NCBI GenBank assembly: GCA_046331265.1
Contig: JAXLRE010000006.1
Location: 48,761-112,760 of the forward strand
Source: JAGPDB01 sp046331265
Lineage (GTDB): Bacteria; Actinomycetota; Acidimicrobiia; IMCC26256; JAGPDB01
Direction: 5' to 3'
DNA: 64,000 nt
Shown here: positions 33,662-42,371 of the stretch, piece after piece
Layout of the letters: each line of letters opens with the position of its first letter
Position numbering within the stretch: position 1 is the first letter of the stretch
Translations under genes and position numbers: made by a program
The notes under the pieces: model-generated
The model's database searches: none
The model's input: the letters and a program-made list of their open reading frames with translations, nothing else
Told to the model about the DNA's origin: nothing

Positions 33662-34984
33662 ATGTACGTTAATTCAGATGGAGTTGTACAAGAAAACCCT
33701 AAACAGAACTATTCATTCGCATCCTGGCCTCAACGCCAGGGACATGCATCGATGCCCCATCGACGTATGTCCCGCCTCTCAAATCTAAGCAAGCGTGCAA
33801 ACTCTGCTTTGGGAGTAATGTTGGTTTTAGCTGTAATAGCTACTGCAGGAATGGCATTCTCTGTAAGATCACTAGCAAGCGCACATGCACCTGCTTCAGT
33901 AAATGGATTTGGGAAAGCAGTATCTCTAGGAGATCCACAAGTATCAGCTGGAGATGAAGTCGTAGCAATAGCTTCATCTAAAAAAACAGATGGCTATTGG
34001 ATAGCAACTAGAAAAGGTCAAGTGTTTCCTTTTGGCCAAGTAGTAGATGCTGGCGAAATAACAACAGATATTTATGCAAATATTGTTGATATAGCAAGTA
34101 CTCCATCTGGCAACGGGTACTGGTTAATGGCAAATAATGGAAACATCTATACATTTGGTGACGCAGGATACTATTCGGCTCCTGAAGTTCAACAAATATT
34201 TCATAAGACATTTGTAAAACTTTTACCAACTAAGTCTGGTAAAGGATACACACTTATAGAAAATACAGGTGATGTTCATACATTTGGTGACGCAATCAAT
34301 TATGGAAGTGCAGCAGGTCTTATAACTGGCGACACAATTGTTGATGCTCGTTCAACTAAGTCTGGTAAAGGCTATGTAATGTTGACGAGTAAAGGCGCTG
34401 TCTTCACATATGGAGATGCAAACTTTTATGGTTCAGTTGTTGCAGGAAAAATTACTGATAGCGCAACAGCTATTGCTCTAACGGTAACTGGAGAAGGCTA
34501 TTGGGTATTAACTCAAAATGGTTCTGTATTTAACTTTGGTGATGCTGTTGATTATGGAAATGCTGCAGAACCTACTCGTGTTGGCGCTCCATCAATCGAT
34601 ATGGCTTTACATAAAAGTGGTAATGGGTATTGGGTTGCAAATGGATATGCAAAACCTGCTGTTGCCCCAGCTGTAAAAATAGCTAAAAACATTGTCGTTA
34701 AAGCACAGACAGTTGCTGCAAATGCAGACGCAAACGCAGCTAACCCAGATATATGGGCGGCACTACGAAACTGTGAAGCTGGTGGTAATTACCAAAGAAA
34801 TTCAGGTAATGGTTACTACGGTGCTTACCAATTTTCTGCAGGTACATGGAATTCAATGAACACAGGTTACGAAAGAGCTGACTTAGCTCCACCTGAAGTT
34901 CAAGACGATGCAGCAAGACGTCTTCAAGCACGAAGTGGTTGGGGACAATGGCCTGCTTGTTCAAGAAAGATTGGTGTTAGATAA
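33662..34984 (+). CDS. resuscitation-promoting-factor-like muralytic protein with propeller repeats
   Basis: A 440-residue exported protein with a GAAAGG ribosome site. After a 45-residue basic N-terminus comes one hydrophobic signal/anchor helix (about 48-70). Five repeats of about 40-45 residues follow, with the pattern G-Y-W-x6-G-x-[VI]-[FY]-x-[FY]-G-[DQ] (for example 'GYWLMANNGNIYTFGDAGYY'), as in beta-propeller-like repeats of actinobacterial surface proteins. The C-terminal 78 residues are an Rpf lysozyme-like domain: 'WAALRNCEAGGNY' with the catalytic Glu, then 'YYGAYQFSAGTW' and 'SGWGQWPACSRKIG'. It cleaves peptidoglycan glycan strands and should act at the cell wall in growth or exit from dormancy. 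Confidence 0.9.
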   Translation: MYVNSDGVVQENPKQNYSFASWPQRQGHASMPHRRMSRLSNLSKRANSALGVMLVLAVIATAGMAFSVRSLASAHAPASVNGFGKAVSLGDPQVSAGDEVVAIASSKKTDGYWIATRKGQVFPFGQVVDAGEITTDIYANIVDIASTPSGNGYWLMANNGNIYTFGDAGYYSAPEVQQIFHKTFVKLLPTKSGKGYTLIENTGDVHTFGDAINYGSAAGLITGDTIVDARSTKSGKGYVMLTSKGAVFTYGDANFYGSVVAGKITDSATAIALTVTGEGYWVLTQNGSVFNFGDAVDYGNAAEPTRVGAPSIDMALHKSGNGYWVANGYAKPAVAPAVKIAKNIVVKAQTVAANADANAANPDIWAALRNCEAGGNYQRNSGNGYYGAYQFSAGTWNSMNTGYERADLAPPEVQDDAARRLQARSGWGQWPACSRKIGVR

Positions 34985-34997
34985 CACCAACTAGTTC

Positions 34998-35050
34998 GCG
35001 TCGTGTAGTGGTCCTCTTCTTGAGGGTGTGACTACTACACGACGCTTTTT
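34998..35050 (+). terminator. intrinsic terminator after the Rpf gene
   Basis: GCGTCGTGTAGT pairs with ACTACACGACGC (34998-35009 with about 35034-35045). An inner CCTC/GAGG stem lies in the loop, and TTTTT follows at once. Strong rho-independent terminator 13 nt after the stop codon. Confidence 0.9.
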
Positions 35051-35066
35051 AATTTTTTAAAAGTTT

Positions 35067-35543
35067 TTAAATTGAAAATGACATTTCGTCAACATTTGAG
35101 AATTTGCTCAATTGAGGAGATGTCCACCTTAAAGTTTTAGCTATTTCATCACAAGTTTTAATCCAGTTTTCCAAATTAAAACCTTGAGCTATATGTGTGA
35201 CAGCTGTATCTTGTCGAATATACACAAGGCTTGGAGTTTGGGTAACTCCTAAAGCTCCACACACTTTTGCGTCTTCATCAATAAAACATTGAGCTTTTGT
35301 TGAAGTTTGACTCAATACTTTTTTTGCAACTTGCTCGGATGCTGGAATTAGATAGGCACAGCGAGCATCTGAATCTCCAAAAGTTTTAAATATCTGTTCA
35401 GCAACAGGAATAATTTCATTAGCTTCAAGCTTTGGGGGCAAAACTACCCACAAATTTGTAAATACTGTTGTCCAATCGTCAAGAGACCTTGTTATTCCAT
35501 CGATAGTGGTTAACTGCAAGGTAGGATTTGGTGTTGTAGTCAT
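35067..35543 (-). CDS. thioredoxin-fold protein without CxxC
   Basis: The ATG at 35543 gives 158 residues. An upstream in-frame extension is possible but lacks support. Order of elements fits a peroxiredoxin/thioredoxin-like fold: an N-terminal 'LQLTTIDGITRSLDDW' as in AhpC/TlpA proteins, a central strand-helix unit, and 'GALGVTQTPSLVYIRQD' with the cis-Pro loop. The usual active-site CxxC is absent: the corresponding segment reads 'LWVVLPPKLEANE'. It is therefore probably a redox-inactive or binding relative. TAATCT lies 8 nt upstream on the minus strand (leaderless). Confidence 0.68.
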   Translation of the reverse strand: MTTTPNPTLQLTTIDGITRSLDDWTTVFTNLWVVLPPKLEANEIIPVAEQIFKTFGDSDARCAYLIPASEQVAKKVLSQTSTKAQCFIDEDAKVCGALGVTQTPSLVYIRQDTAVTHIAQGFNLENWIKTCDEIAKTLRWTSPQLSKFSNVDEMSFSI

Positions 35544-35628
35544 GAGATTAAAGATTAGCGTGCCCAAGCATTTCAATCACATCTCTAACGCAGCTATAAC
35601 AACGAAACATTTTGAAAAGTGGATATAA

Positions 35629-36705
35629 ATGAAGCATTATGATGTGGCTGTAATAGGTGGAGGAGTCCACGGTCTATTTAGTGCCTTTGCTCTTGCTAAA
35701 AAGGGTAAATCGGTTGTTGTCTGCGAACAGTATGAGTTTGGGCATCTTCGGGGTTCTTCTCACGGAGCCACCAAAATATTCCGCTTGTCTTACGAAGACA
35801 AAGACTACGTAAAGCTTGCTTTGAACTCATTAGCTTTATGGAGACAAATAGAAGATGAAGCACAAGTCTCTTTAATTGAACCAAATGGCTGTGTAGATTT
35901 TGGTGATCCTAAAGCTGTTGCTCGAAGAGTAAACGCTATGGACGAGTGTGGGGTAGCTAGTGAAGTTATTACTAGTGAAGAAGCATCGTATCGTTGGCCC
36001 AATTTGTTTTTTGATGAGAGTGTTGTCTTTCATCCCGGTGGCGGACGAATTTATGCAAGAGCAACTTTAACTGCATTACGAGAACTTGGTTCAATGATTG
36101 GTGTTGAATACAAAGAATTTTTCCGCATAAAGAAAATTTCAAAAGAAGATGCCTCAAAAGTGATTTTAGATTCAGACGATGAGATATTAAGTGCAGATAT
36201 TGTTGTTTGTGCAGCAGGTTCTTGGAACAGGGAAATTTTAGATGGCGTTATTGATATGCCAAAGGTAAAAGTTTCTCAAGAACAAACACTATATTTTTCA
36301 GGTCGTGATCCTGGCGCAATATGGCCAAATGTTTTTCATCATGGCGAGAACACGTTCTTCTCGCAAGAAGCACCAGGTGTTGGAATTATGGTTTCTGGAA
36401 TTAGGCTCGGAACATATTTTGAAAACTCAACGCTTCGAGACTTTGTTGTAGATCCATTGGTCGCAATAAATATTTGCAACTTTGTAACTAACTACATGCC
36501 TGGTTTACATGATGATCCAATATCTAGTGATACATGTGTTGCAACATTTAATGGTTCAGGCGATTTTTTGATCGATCGTATAGGCAACATTATTGTTGTT
36601 AATGCATGCCAGCAAATAGGTTTCTCGTTTTCGCCTGTTGTCGGAAAACTCGTGGCTGATTTAGCGACGGGCAGTCAATTCTCACAACTTCGCTTCCGCC
36701 TCTAA
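35629..36705 (+). CDS. solA: monomeric sarcosine oxidase / N-methyl amino acid oxidase
   Basis: A 358-residue flavoenzyme of the DAO family that oxidatively demethylates N-methyl amino acids and yields formaldehyde and hydrogen peroxide. The N-terminal FAD loop is 'VAVIGGGVHGLFSAFALAKK', and the MSOX/MTOX-type 'GSSHGATKIFRLSYED' follows. Cys303 in 'DTCVATFNGSGDFLID' matches the Cys that covalently holds FAD in this family. Length is close to the usual 370-390. A GTTGGGT palindrome follows 3 nt after the stop. Exact substrate is not determinable. Confidence 0.87.
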   Translation: MKHYDVAVIGGGVHGLFSAFALAKKGKSVVVCEQYEFGHLRGSSHGATKIFRLSYEDKDYVKLALNSLALWRQIEDEAQVSLIEPNGCVDFGDPKAVARRVNAMDECGVASEVITSEEASYRWPNLFFDESVVFHPGGGRIYARATLTALRELGSMIGVEYKEFFRIKKISKEDASKVILDSDDEILSADIVVCAAGSWNREILDGVIDMPKVKVSQEQTLYFSGRDPGAIWPNVFHHGENTFFSQEAPGVGIMVSGIRLGTYFENSTLRDFVVDPLVAINICNFVTNYMPGLHDDPISSDTCVATFNGSGDFLIDRIGNIIVVNACQQIGFSFSPVVGKLVADLATGSQFSQLRFRL

Positions 36706-36708
36706 CCC

Positions 36709-36757
36709 CCGTGTTGGGTCGAAAAACTATCGTTTTTCGATAGAAAATCCCACAAAC
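36709..36757. repeat. interspersed GTTGGGT palindrome (type B, degenerate)
   Basis: The left arm CGTGTTGGGTCG is followed by ACTATC, the loop GTTTTTC and GATAG, with a decayed right end. The first 22 nt match the perfect copy at 47703 at nearly all positions. It lies directly behind the SolA-like gene. Confidence 0.75.
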
Positions 36758-36759
36758 AC

Positions 36760-36846
36760 AATAAAAAAGAGGATCACAAGGGAGAGAGCGATCCTCTTTA
36801 GCATTCGTTCGGCGTGGGGTGGGAGAAAGGCGCCGAATCCGTGTGT
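36760..36846 (-). ncRNA. 6C-like small RNA candidate with terminator
   Basis: Read on the minus strand, two hairpins follow each other. The first is TTCGGCG/CGCCGAA (36836-36807) around a 16-nt loop rich in C (CCTTTCTCCCACCCCA). The second is AAAGAGGATC/GATCCTCTTT (36798-36765) around the loop GCTCTCTCCCTTGT and runs into TTTTTT. Two C-rich-loop hairpins, the last acting as terminator, is the architecture of the actinobacterial 6C RNA. The C runs are shorter than in the classical motif. It could instead be only the 3' terminator region of the SGNH-hydrolase gene, whose stop lies 90 nt upstream. Confidence 0.45.
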
Positions 36847-36938
36847 CTACATAATCGTTTTTATTGGTAAAAATATCCATAGGTCATTTGTATTAAAAAT
36901 TTCACACAAGCCGGTTTGATGACAACTAATAATGCGCT

Positions 36939-38129
36939 TTATTCGCTAAGTAATGATTCAGTAGTGTTTTGCGTTGTTGTGGTTGTTGAGATATCAGAAG
37001 GTTCTGTACTGGTGGTACTTGAATTCGACTGAAATGTAGAAGTAGATGAAGAGTTTAAATTATCTGTTGTTGATGCTGTTTTGTATGATGTGCAACAACC
37101 AGAAACTTTTGATGGTTTAATAGGTTTGCCGTCACTAAATCTCTCAATAAAAAAAGATTTATCTAAAAAACTAAATAGTTTCTTTCCGAGTAATTCGCCG
37201 CCCGCTCCAGTTATATGGATACCATCATCTGTGCGAATAGTCACTGATTTCTTTGATACCAATAGAGATTTTTGAAACTTTAATTGTGGAGATAATACAT
37301 TATTTGAATCAAATAGATAGCCTTTGTTTTCTGCAATAACGTTTTTAATAACACGATTTATTTTTTGAACATTTGAATTTAATTTTGAATCTTTCATTGC
37401 AGGTGGTAGAACAAAAACAGCTTTGCGTGACTGTAAATTTATGATTTTTAAAACCTCATTAAGTTTTTTTTCATAATTTTTTTCGTAATTAGTTGGATTA
37501 GAAGAAGCAATTGAAGCGTCGTTTGTCCCTATCATGAACACAACAATTTCAGGATTGTATTTAGACATCATTTGTTTTAAATGTTTCGGCCAATTAAAAA
37601 AATTTTCATTTACGAGTCCACTTGATGGTCGAGAATCCCATGTAGCTTTCACGACGCCAGTATCACCAAGAGTTTTACTTAAAAAATTTCCGTATGAACC
37701 AACTAAGGAATCTCCCGCTATATAAACGCGTAATGGTTTTTCTGGAGTTAGTTCTCGAAGTGCTTCAATTGTTTCGCCTTCAACTTTTACAGGGTTAGAT
37801 TGTATATTCGTACTCGATTGGCTATTTGAAAAATAGGGTCTCTGTCCAGTCCCAAGTTTGATTGTATCTGTCGCAATTAATGCCAAGAGTAAACCAATTA
37901 CAATCGAAACTGCTATCAAAACATTTCTACGAATCTTTGAATGCTTTAGTCTTAGTTCTCTTCGGGCAGAAATTAATGGCCTTGAGTCTTTCTTTCGATC
38001 TCTATCAACTTGAGACGAGGTATCTACCGCGTGATGGTGGCTATCGTTTGAAGCAAATAAAGCCGATCGTCGAGGATCGGTATTTTCGCTTTGTCTTAAA
38101 AAAGGGTTTTGCGGATCAAAATCTGCCAT
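36939..38129 (-). CDS. membrane-anchored SGNH hydrolase (DUF459-like)
   Basis: A 396-residue protein. A cytoplasmic basic region (1-66) precedes one transmembrane helix (68-89), and an extracytoplasmic SGNH/GDSL domain follows. The catalytic Ser141 is in 'YIAGDSLVGSYG', 'IGTNDAS' is block III, and Asp302/His305 are in 'DDGIHITGAGG'. Such enzymes de-acetylate or de-esterify surface polysaccharides or lipids. The last 50 residues are a Ser/Thr-rich tail, unusual for the family and possibly a flexible or glycosylated spacer. No polysaccharide gene cluster surrounds it. Confidence 0.84.
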   Translation of the reverse strand: MADFDPQNPFLRQSENTDPRRSALFASNDSHHHAVDTSSQVDRDRKKDSRPLISARRELRLKHSKIRRNVLIAVSIVIGLLLALIATDTIKLGTGQRPYFSNSQSSTNIQSNPVKVEGETIEALRELTPEKPLRVYIAGDSLVGSYGNFLSKTLGDTGVVKATWDSRPSSGLVNENFFNWPKHLKQMMSKYNPEIVVFMIGTNDASIASSNPTNYEKNYEKKLNEVLKIINLQSRKAVFVLPPAMKDSKLNSNVQKINRVIKNVIAENKGYLFDSNNVLSPQLKFQKSLLVSKKSVTIRTDDGIHITGAGGELLGKKLFSFLDKSFFIERFSDGKPIKPSKVSGCCTSYKTASTTDNLNSSSTSTFQSNSSTTSTEPSDISTTTTTQNTTESLLSE

Positions 38130-38181
38130 AAGAACTTATATATTCTAGGCGATTTATATAAAATGCGCATTATTTACACGA

Positions 38182-40080
38182 TTAATTGTCTTCAAACATA
38201 TGCCCATGGCTTTGTGTCGAATATAAATCAGCATAAAGGCCGTTAGATCTCATAAGTTCACTATGTGTACCAGATTCGACAATTGAGCCATTTTCTAAGA
38301 CGATAATTTTATCTGCATTGATAATTGTGCTTAACCGGTGAGCAATAACCAAAGCAGTTCTTTGTTCTAATGCTGCATCGAATGCCTTTTGTATAGATAA
38401 TTCAGTTTCTGAGTCTAAATGTGAGGTCGCCTCATCAAGAATCACAACAGCAGGATTTTTTAACAAAACTCTAGCGATTGCAAGACGTTGTTTCTCTCCA
38501 CCAGAAAGACGGTATCCTCGCTCGCCTACGAGTGTGTCGTATTTGTCTGGTAAAGAATTTATCATTTCATGTATTTGTGCACGTTTACATGCATCAACGA
38601 TTTGTTCATCTGTTGCATCAGGTACTGCATAGCGCAAATTTGTCGCGATTGTATCGTGAAACAAATGTGGATCTTGTGTGACAACCGAAACATTTTTCTT
38701 TATCGATTCAAAAGAAAGGTCTTTAACATTTATGTCATCAATTAGAACTTCGCCTTCAGATGAATCGTAAATTCGTGGAAGCAACATTGCTGTTGTTGTT
38801 TTTCCTGCGCCAGAAGGGCCAACCAACGCAATAGTTTGACCAGGATCTATCATAAACGAAATGTTGTTTAGAATTTGTTCGTTTTCTTCTTTACTTACTA
38901 CTGTCGATTCTTCCTCTAGCGATGCTAGTGTGATCAATTCTTTTTTAGGATGAGTAAACGAAACATTTTTAAATTCAACTTTTCCTTGAGCATTCTCTAG
39001 TTGCAAAGGGTTTGATTTCTCTTGGAGTAACGGTTTGAAATCGAGTACTTCAAAAACTCGATCAAAACTGACTAGCGCAGTCAACACATCAACTCGAGCG
39101 TTAGTTAATTGCGTAAGTGGATCATAAACTTGACCAACATAAAATACAAAAGCGCCAATGGTACCAGCAGAAATAGCACCAGTTATAGCTAGTCTTCCTC
39201 CAATGTAATAAACAACTGCAGCGCCTAAAGCTGAAATTAAACCAAGAATTGCAAATAATGTTCGAACATATATTGCTTGTTGAATTCCTATATCAGCAAC
39301 ACGTCTTGCGCGGTTAGCAAAATATTGTTTTTCATCCTTTGGTCTACCAAAAAGTTTTACGATTAAAGCTCCAGAAACATTAAATTTTTCAACAATGGTT
39401 GCATTCATAGAAGAATTTAAATCCATTGCTTCACGAGCAGTACCTTGAAGCCTTGCCCCAACTCTACGTGCAGGAATAACAAATAGTGGTAGCACAATTA
39501 ATGTAACAATTGTTAAGCGCCATTCGAGTCTTAACATCACAGTTAATGTCACAATTAATGTAATTATGTTGCTTATAACTGTACCTAATGTTGAAGTAAC
39601 AGCTGTTTGTGCCCCTATAACATCATTATTTAATCGGCTCATTAATGAACCAGTTTGTGTTCGAGTAAAAAATGATAAAGGTTGCTTTTGAATATGATCA
39701 AACAAAGCAACACGTAAATCGAAGATCAGTCCTTCTCCAATTGCTGCCGAATAGTATCTTTGAACAATTTGTAGAGCAGCTGAAACAATTGCGACAACAA
39801 CACCTGCGATTGCAAGCCATGTAATTATTCCTAAATCACCTTTAGAGTTAGTATGAGGAAGTCCCTTATCTATAAGTGTCTTAAAAAGTAAAGGTGGAAT
39901 TGCTCCGACAATCGCAGAAAAAAGCATCGAACTAATAAATAAAATCAAAGACTTTTTATAGGATTTTGCGAAACCCCAAACTCTTTTTACCTTGTCCCTA
40001 TCGATCTTTTTTCCTTTTACCGATTTCGGATCGTTACGGTAACTCATCACCATTTGCCAGCTCATAAGTACAGGATACAT
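38182..40080 (-). CDS. ABC exporter, fused membrane and ATPase domains
   Basis: A 632-residue half-transporter of the MsbA/multidrug type. Six transmembrane helices lie in about residues 35-330, with 'GSLMSRLNNDVIGAQTAVTS' in the first cytoplasmic loop. The ATPase has Walker A 'GPSGAGKTTTAM', the Q-loop in 'VTQDPHLF', signature 'LSGGEKQRLAIARVL', Walker B 'VILDEATSHLD' and H-loop 'IAHRLSTI'. Several in-frame ATG codons (40080, 40065, 40053, 40047) make the start uncertain. It probably works as a homodimer. The substrate (lipid or drug) is unknown. It is divergent from the RfbC-like gene. Confidence 0.93.
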   Translation of the reverse strand: MYPVLMSWQMVMSYRNDPKSVKGKKIDRDKVKRVWGFAKSYKKSLILFISSMLFSAIVGAIPPLLFKTLIDKGLPHTNSKGDLGIITWLAIAGVVVAIVSAALQIVQRYYSAAIGEGLIFDLRVALFDHIQKQPLSFFTRTQTGSLMSRLNNDVIGAQTAVTSTLGTVISNIITLIVTLTVMLRLEWRLTIVTLIVLPLFVIPARRVGARLQGTAREAMDLNSSMNATIVEKFNVSGALIVKLFGRPKDEKQYFANRARRVADIGIQQAIYVRTLFAILGLISALGAAVVYYIGGRLAITGAISAGTIGAFVFYVGQVYDPLTQLTNARVDVLTALVSFDRVFEVLDFKPLLQEKSNPLQLENAQGKVEFKNVSFTHPKKELITLASLEEESTVVSKEENEQILNNISFMIDPGQTIALVGPSGAGKTTTAMLLPRIYDSSEGEVLIDDINVKDLSFESIKKNVSVVTQDPHLFHDTIATNLRYAVPDATDEQIVDACKRAQIHEMINSLPDKYDTLVGERGYRLSGGEKQRLAIARVLLKNPAVVILDEATSHLDSETELSIQKAFDAALEQRTALVIAHRLSTIINADKIIVLENGSIVESGTHSELMRSNGLYADLYSTQSHGHMFEDN

Positions 40081-40143
40081 AATTTTTGGCCAATTCAGGT
40101 TCTCGGAGAGATTTTATATTTAGAAATCAATTAGTGTTATTTG

Positions 40144-40716
40144 ATGGCTAAGGTAGAAAAATCAACTGAAATAAACGATGTTTTAATTATCACACCAGAT
40201 GTATTTGGTGATGAGAGAGGAATGTTCGTCGAAACGTTCCGTCAAGAATGGCTGCCAGAAAATGCGCCAACAATGGTCCAAGGCAACAGAGCTACTAGAA
40301 AAAAGGGTTCACTTGTTGGTCTTCACTACCACTTATTCCAAGAAGATTTTTGGTATGTACCTTTTGGAACAGCGCTAGTTGCTCTTCATGATTTACGTGA
40401 AGGTTCGCCTACTAACGGAAAAAGCCAGACTTTAGAGATCAGCGGTGAAGACCACCGTGGTGTTTATATTCCTAGAGGTGTAGCTCACGGCTTTCTAGCT
40501 TTAACCGATATGACTATTACTTACTTGGTCGATAACTACTACAACGGTTCCGACGAGTTGGGTGTTTTGTATTCTGATCCAGAATTAGGTTTTGATTGGC
40601 CTTTGCAAGATTTAACTGTTTCTAATAGAGACAAAGAAAATCCAAAACGAAGTGAAATCAAAGACGAAATCAGACCTCAATATAAAGCACTATATGACGT
40701 TGCTCCAAGCGAGTGA
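40144..40716 (+). CDS. rfbC: dTDP-4-dehydrorhamnose 3,5-epimerase-like protein
   Basis: A 190-residue cupin enzyme of the RmlC/RfbC family. The N-terminus 'DVLIITPDVFGDERGMFVET' and the motifs 'GLHYHLFQEDFWYVPFG' and 'VYIPRGVAHGFLAL' contain the catalytic His/Asp residues. The C-terminal 'YSDPELGFDWP' is a further family mark. The first His-box is slightly altered (LHYHL instead of LHYQ), so it may act on another nucleotide sugar. Start ATG 40144 lies 6 nt after TAGTGT (leaderless). No other dTDP-rhamnose genes are in the window. Confidence 0.82.
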   Translation: MAKVEKSTEINDVLIITPDVFGDERGMFVETFRQEWLPENAPTMVQGNRATRKKGSLVGLHYHLFQEDFWYVPFGTALVALHDLREGSPTNGKSQTLEISGEDHRGVYIPRGVAHGFLALTDMTITYLVDNYYNGSDELGVLYSDPELGFDWPLQDLTVSNRDKENPKRSEIKDEIRPQYKALYDVAPSE

Positions 40717-40719
40717 TAA

Positions 40720-41484
40720 TTGCTAGCAATAAATGTTGACGCCTCACCTATAGGCTTAATTATTGCCTTTCTCGGTGGTGTTGTTTCTATATTGTCGCCT
40801 TGCGTTTTACCAGTATTGCCCGGTTTAGTCTCAATTGTTTCTGGTGCAACAATTGGGGAATTAGAAAATGAAAAAAAACTGGGTAGCAAAGTATTAAAAA
40901 TATGTCTATTTTTTACACTTGGATTTTCTAGTGTTTACATAGTTATAGGCATGGCTACAACTAGCTTAAGCGAAATATTTCTTCGAAATTCTTCGACTAT
41001 GACACGCTTCGGTGGAGCACTAATTCTAATTTTTGCTTTTATCATGTTGATGAATCATTTAGGGTGGATAAAACTTTTTGCTAAAGATTCAAGACCATTT
41101 TTAAGTAATGCTGTTAAAGATTCAGGTGCATTTGTTACCGGAGCTGCATTTGGTTTTGGGTGGTCGCCATGTTTTGGCCCGATCATGGGGGCAGTGATCG
41201 CATATGCTTCTACTGATCACAATATATTTTCAAGAATATCGATAATCGCTGCATATTGTATTGGTCTTTGTTTCTCGATGACGTTAATTGTTTATTCTTC
41301 TTTTAGATATAAACGCTTTGTTCTATTTTTAAAGAAACATTTAAACGTATTCGTATGGACCTCAGTTTTGTTAATGATCTTTTTTGGTGTCATTTTGCTT
41401 ATGAATAAAATGACATGGTTAACTTCATATGTCACTCAATTTTTAGACTTTATTGGCTTAGATAAACTCATTACCATTGGCTAA
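40720..41484 (+). CDS. CcdA-like thiol-disulfide transporter membrane protein
   Basis: A 254-residue integral membrane protein with six helices of the DsbD-beta/CcdA family. 'GVVSILSPCVLPVLPGLVSI' carries the first redox Cys with its Pro residues, and 'GWSPCFGPIMGAVIAY' carries the second. This pair passes electrons from cytoplasmic thioredoxin to extracytoplasmic proteins, for example for cytochrome c maturation. The TTG start at 40720, 4 nt after the RfbC-like stop, has no clear ribosome site. No other ccs genes are here. Confidence 0.86.
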   Translation: MLAINVDASPIGLIIAFLGGVVSILSPCVLPVLPGLVSIVSGATIGELENEKKLGSKVLKICLFFTLGFSSVYIVIGMATTSLSEIFLRNSSTMTRFGGALILIFAFIMLMNHLGWIKLFAKDSRPFLSNAVKDSGAFVTGAAFGFGWSPCFGPIMGAVIAYASTDHNIFSRISIIAAYCIGLCFSMTLIVYSSFRYKRFVLFLKKHLNVFVWTSVLLMIFFGVILLMNKMTWLTSYVTQFLDFIGLDKLITIG

Positions 41485-41503
41485 GTCCTATTTTTCGAAC
41501 AAT

Positions 41504-41532
41504 TTGCGGTTACTTTTTTATCTGGTTAACCT
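41504..41532 (+). promoter_or_regulatory. promoter of the initiator tRNA gene
   Basis: TTGCGG at 41504-41509 and TAACCT at 41527-41532 are separated by 17 nt, and the tRNA begins 26 nt further on. A good housekeeping-type promoter by position and spacing. Confidence 0.5.
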
Positions 41533-41557
41533 AGTTAACTCTAAATGACTGAATCGC

Positions 41558-41634
<77 letters not shown>

Positions 41635-41637
41635 AGT

Positions 41638-41668
41638 AAAGCCGTACTCCTAGGAGTACGGCTTTTTG
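41638..41668 (+). terminator. intrinsic terminator of the initiator tRNA
   Basis: GCCGTACTCCT pairs with AGGAGTACGGC (41641-41662, a perfect 22-nt palindrome) and is followed by TTTTT. The flanking AAA/TTT extends the stem. Confidence 0.92.
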
Positions 41669-41676
41669 TTTCCTCT

Positions 41677-41725
41677 GCGTTGGGTGTTATATGACTGCAT
41701 ATTGCAGTCGTTCCGCACCCAACGC
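41677..41725. repeat. interspersed GTTGGGT palindrome (type A)
   Basis: A 49-nt unit starting GCGTTGGGTG and ending CACCCAACGC with a perfect inner GACTGCA-TAT-TGCAGTC hairpin. Same length and same ends as the copies at 54855 and 62919. It lies between the tRNA terminator and the Pr6Pr gene. Confidence 0.85.
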
Positions 41726-41741
41726 GAAGTAGGATTTCAAA

Positions 41742-42371
41742 ATGGCAAAAACATCGTTAGCAAAGCTCTGGTTTCTTGTAATTTCGGCTTGCGCTTTATT
41801 TGCTGTACCAACAAGTGCATATGTTTCGTATAACGATACTTATGGTGAGTTTTCGACTGGTATAGCAAGAGTAGTTAACGTATTTTGCTTTTTTACAATT
41901 ATTACAAATTCTATATGTGCGTTTCTTTCTTTTATCTACGTGAAAAGGAATGGAAAGTTATCGCAAAATCAAATTACTTATTTCTTTTCTGCAGTCGTAT
42001 CAATAATTGTTGTTGGGGTTGTTTACTATTTACTTGTTGCCCCAACGCAAAACTTGTCGGGTATAAGCATCTATACCAGTTTTATTGAACATACTATCGT
42101 TCCAATAATGTTCACAATTGGATGGCTGATTTTTGTTCCTCATGGTGTTACAACAACACGGACAGTTTTACTTGCGCTGATTTATCCTGTCGGCTGGGCA
42201 ATATTTGCCATGATAAGAGGATCTATCGTTTCTTATTATCCATACTCATTTATGGACGTTATTTATTTAGGTTACGCAAAAGCATTAATGAACATGGCTG
42301 GTGTGACAGCATTTTTTCTTTTACTATTTTTTGGTGCACATCTATTAGATAAGAAATTAGGGAAGCATTAG
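41742..42371 (+). CDS. Pr6Pr family membrane protein
   Basis: A 209-residue protein with six predicted membrane helices and the family's conserved blocks 'FFTIITNSICAFLSF' and 'EHTIVPIMFTIGWLIFVPHG', followed by 'YPVGWAIFAMIRG'. Pr6Pr proteins are common in actinobacteria; their function is unknown, although some resemble FAR-17a/AIG1-type lipid hydrolases. The ATG lies 16 nt after the type A palindrome. The 3' end overlaps the convergent DUF1338 gene by 4 nt. Confidence 0.82.
   Translation: MAKTSLAKLWFLVISACALFAVPTSAYVSYNDTYGEFSTGIARVVNVFCFFTIITNSICAFLSFIYVKRNGKLSQNQITYFFSAVVSIIVVGVVYYLLVAPTQNLSGISIYTSFIEHTIVPIMFTIGWLIFVPHGVTTTRTVLLALIYPVGWAIFAMIRGSIVSYYPYSFMDVIYLGYAKALMNMAGVTAFFLLLFFGAHLLDKKLGKH

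Noticed and set aside
33516..33788. An open frame of about 90 codons starting inside the Rpf leader
   Set aside because: It lies in another frame across the structured leader and the Rpf gene start, has irregular composition and no ribosome site, and the Rpf frame is clearly the real one.
36599..36880. A 93-codon minus-strand frame spanning the end of solA and the gap after it
   Set aside because: It is antisense to the solA end and runs through a palindrome and two hairpins. Codon pattern and lack of similarity argue against coding.
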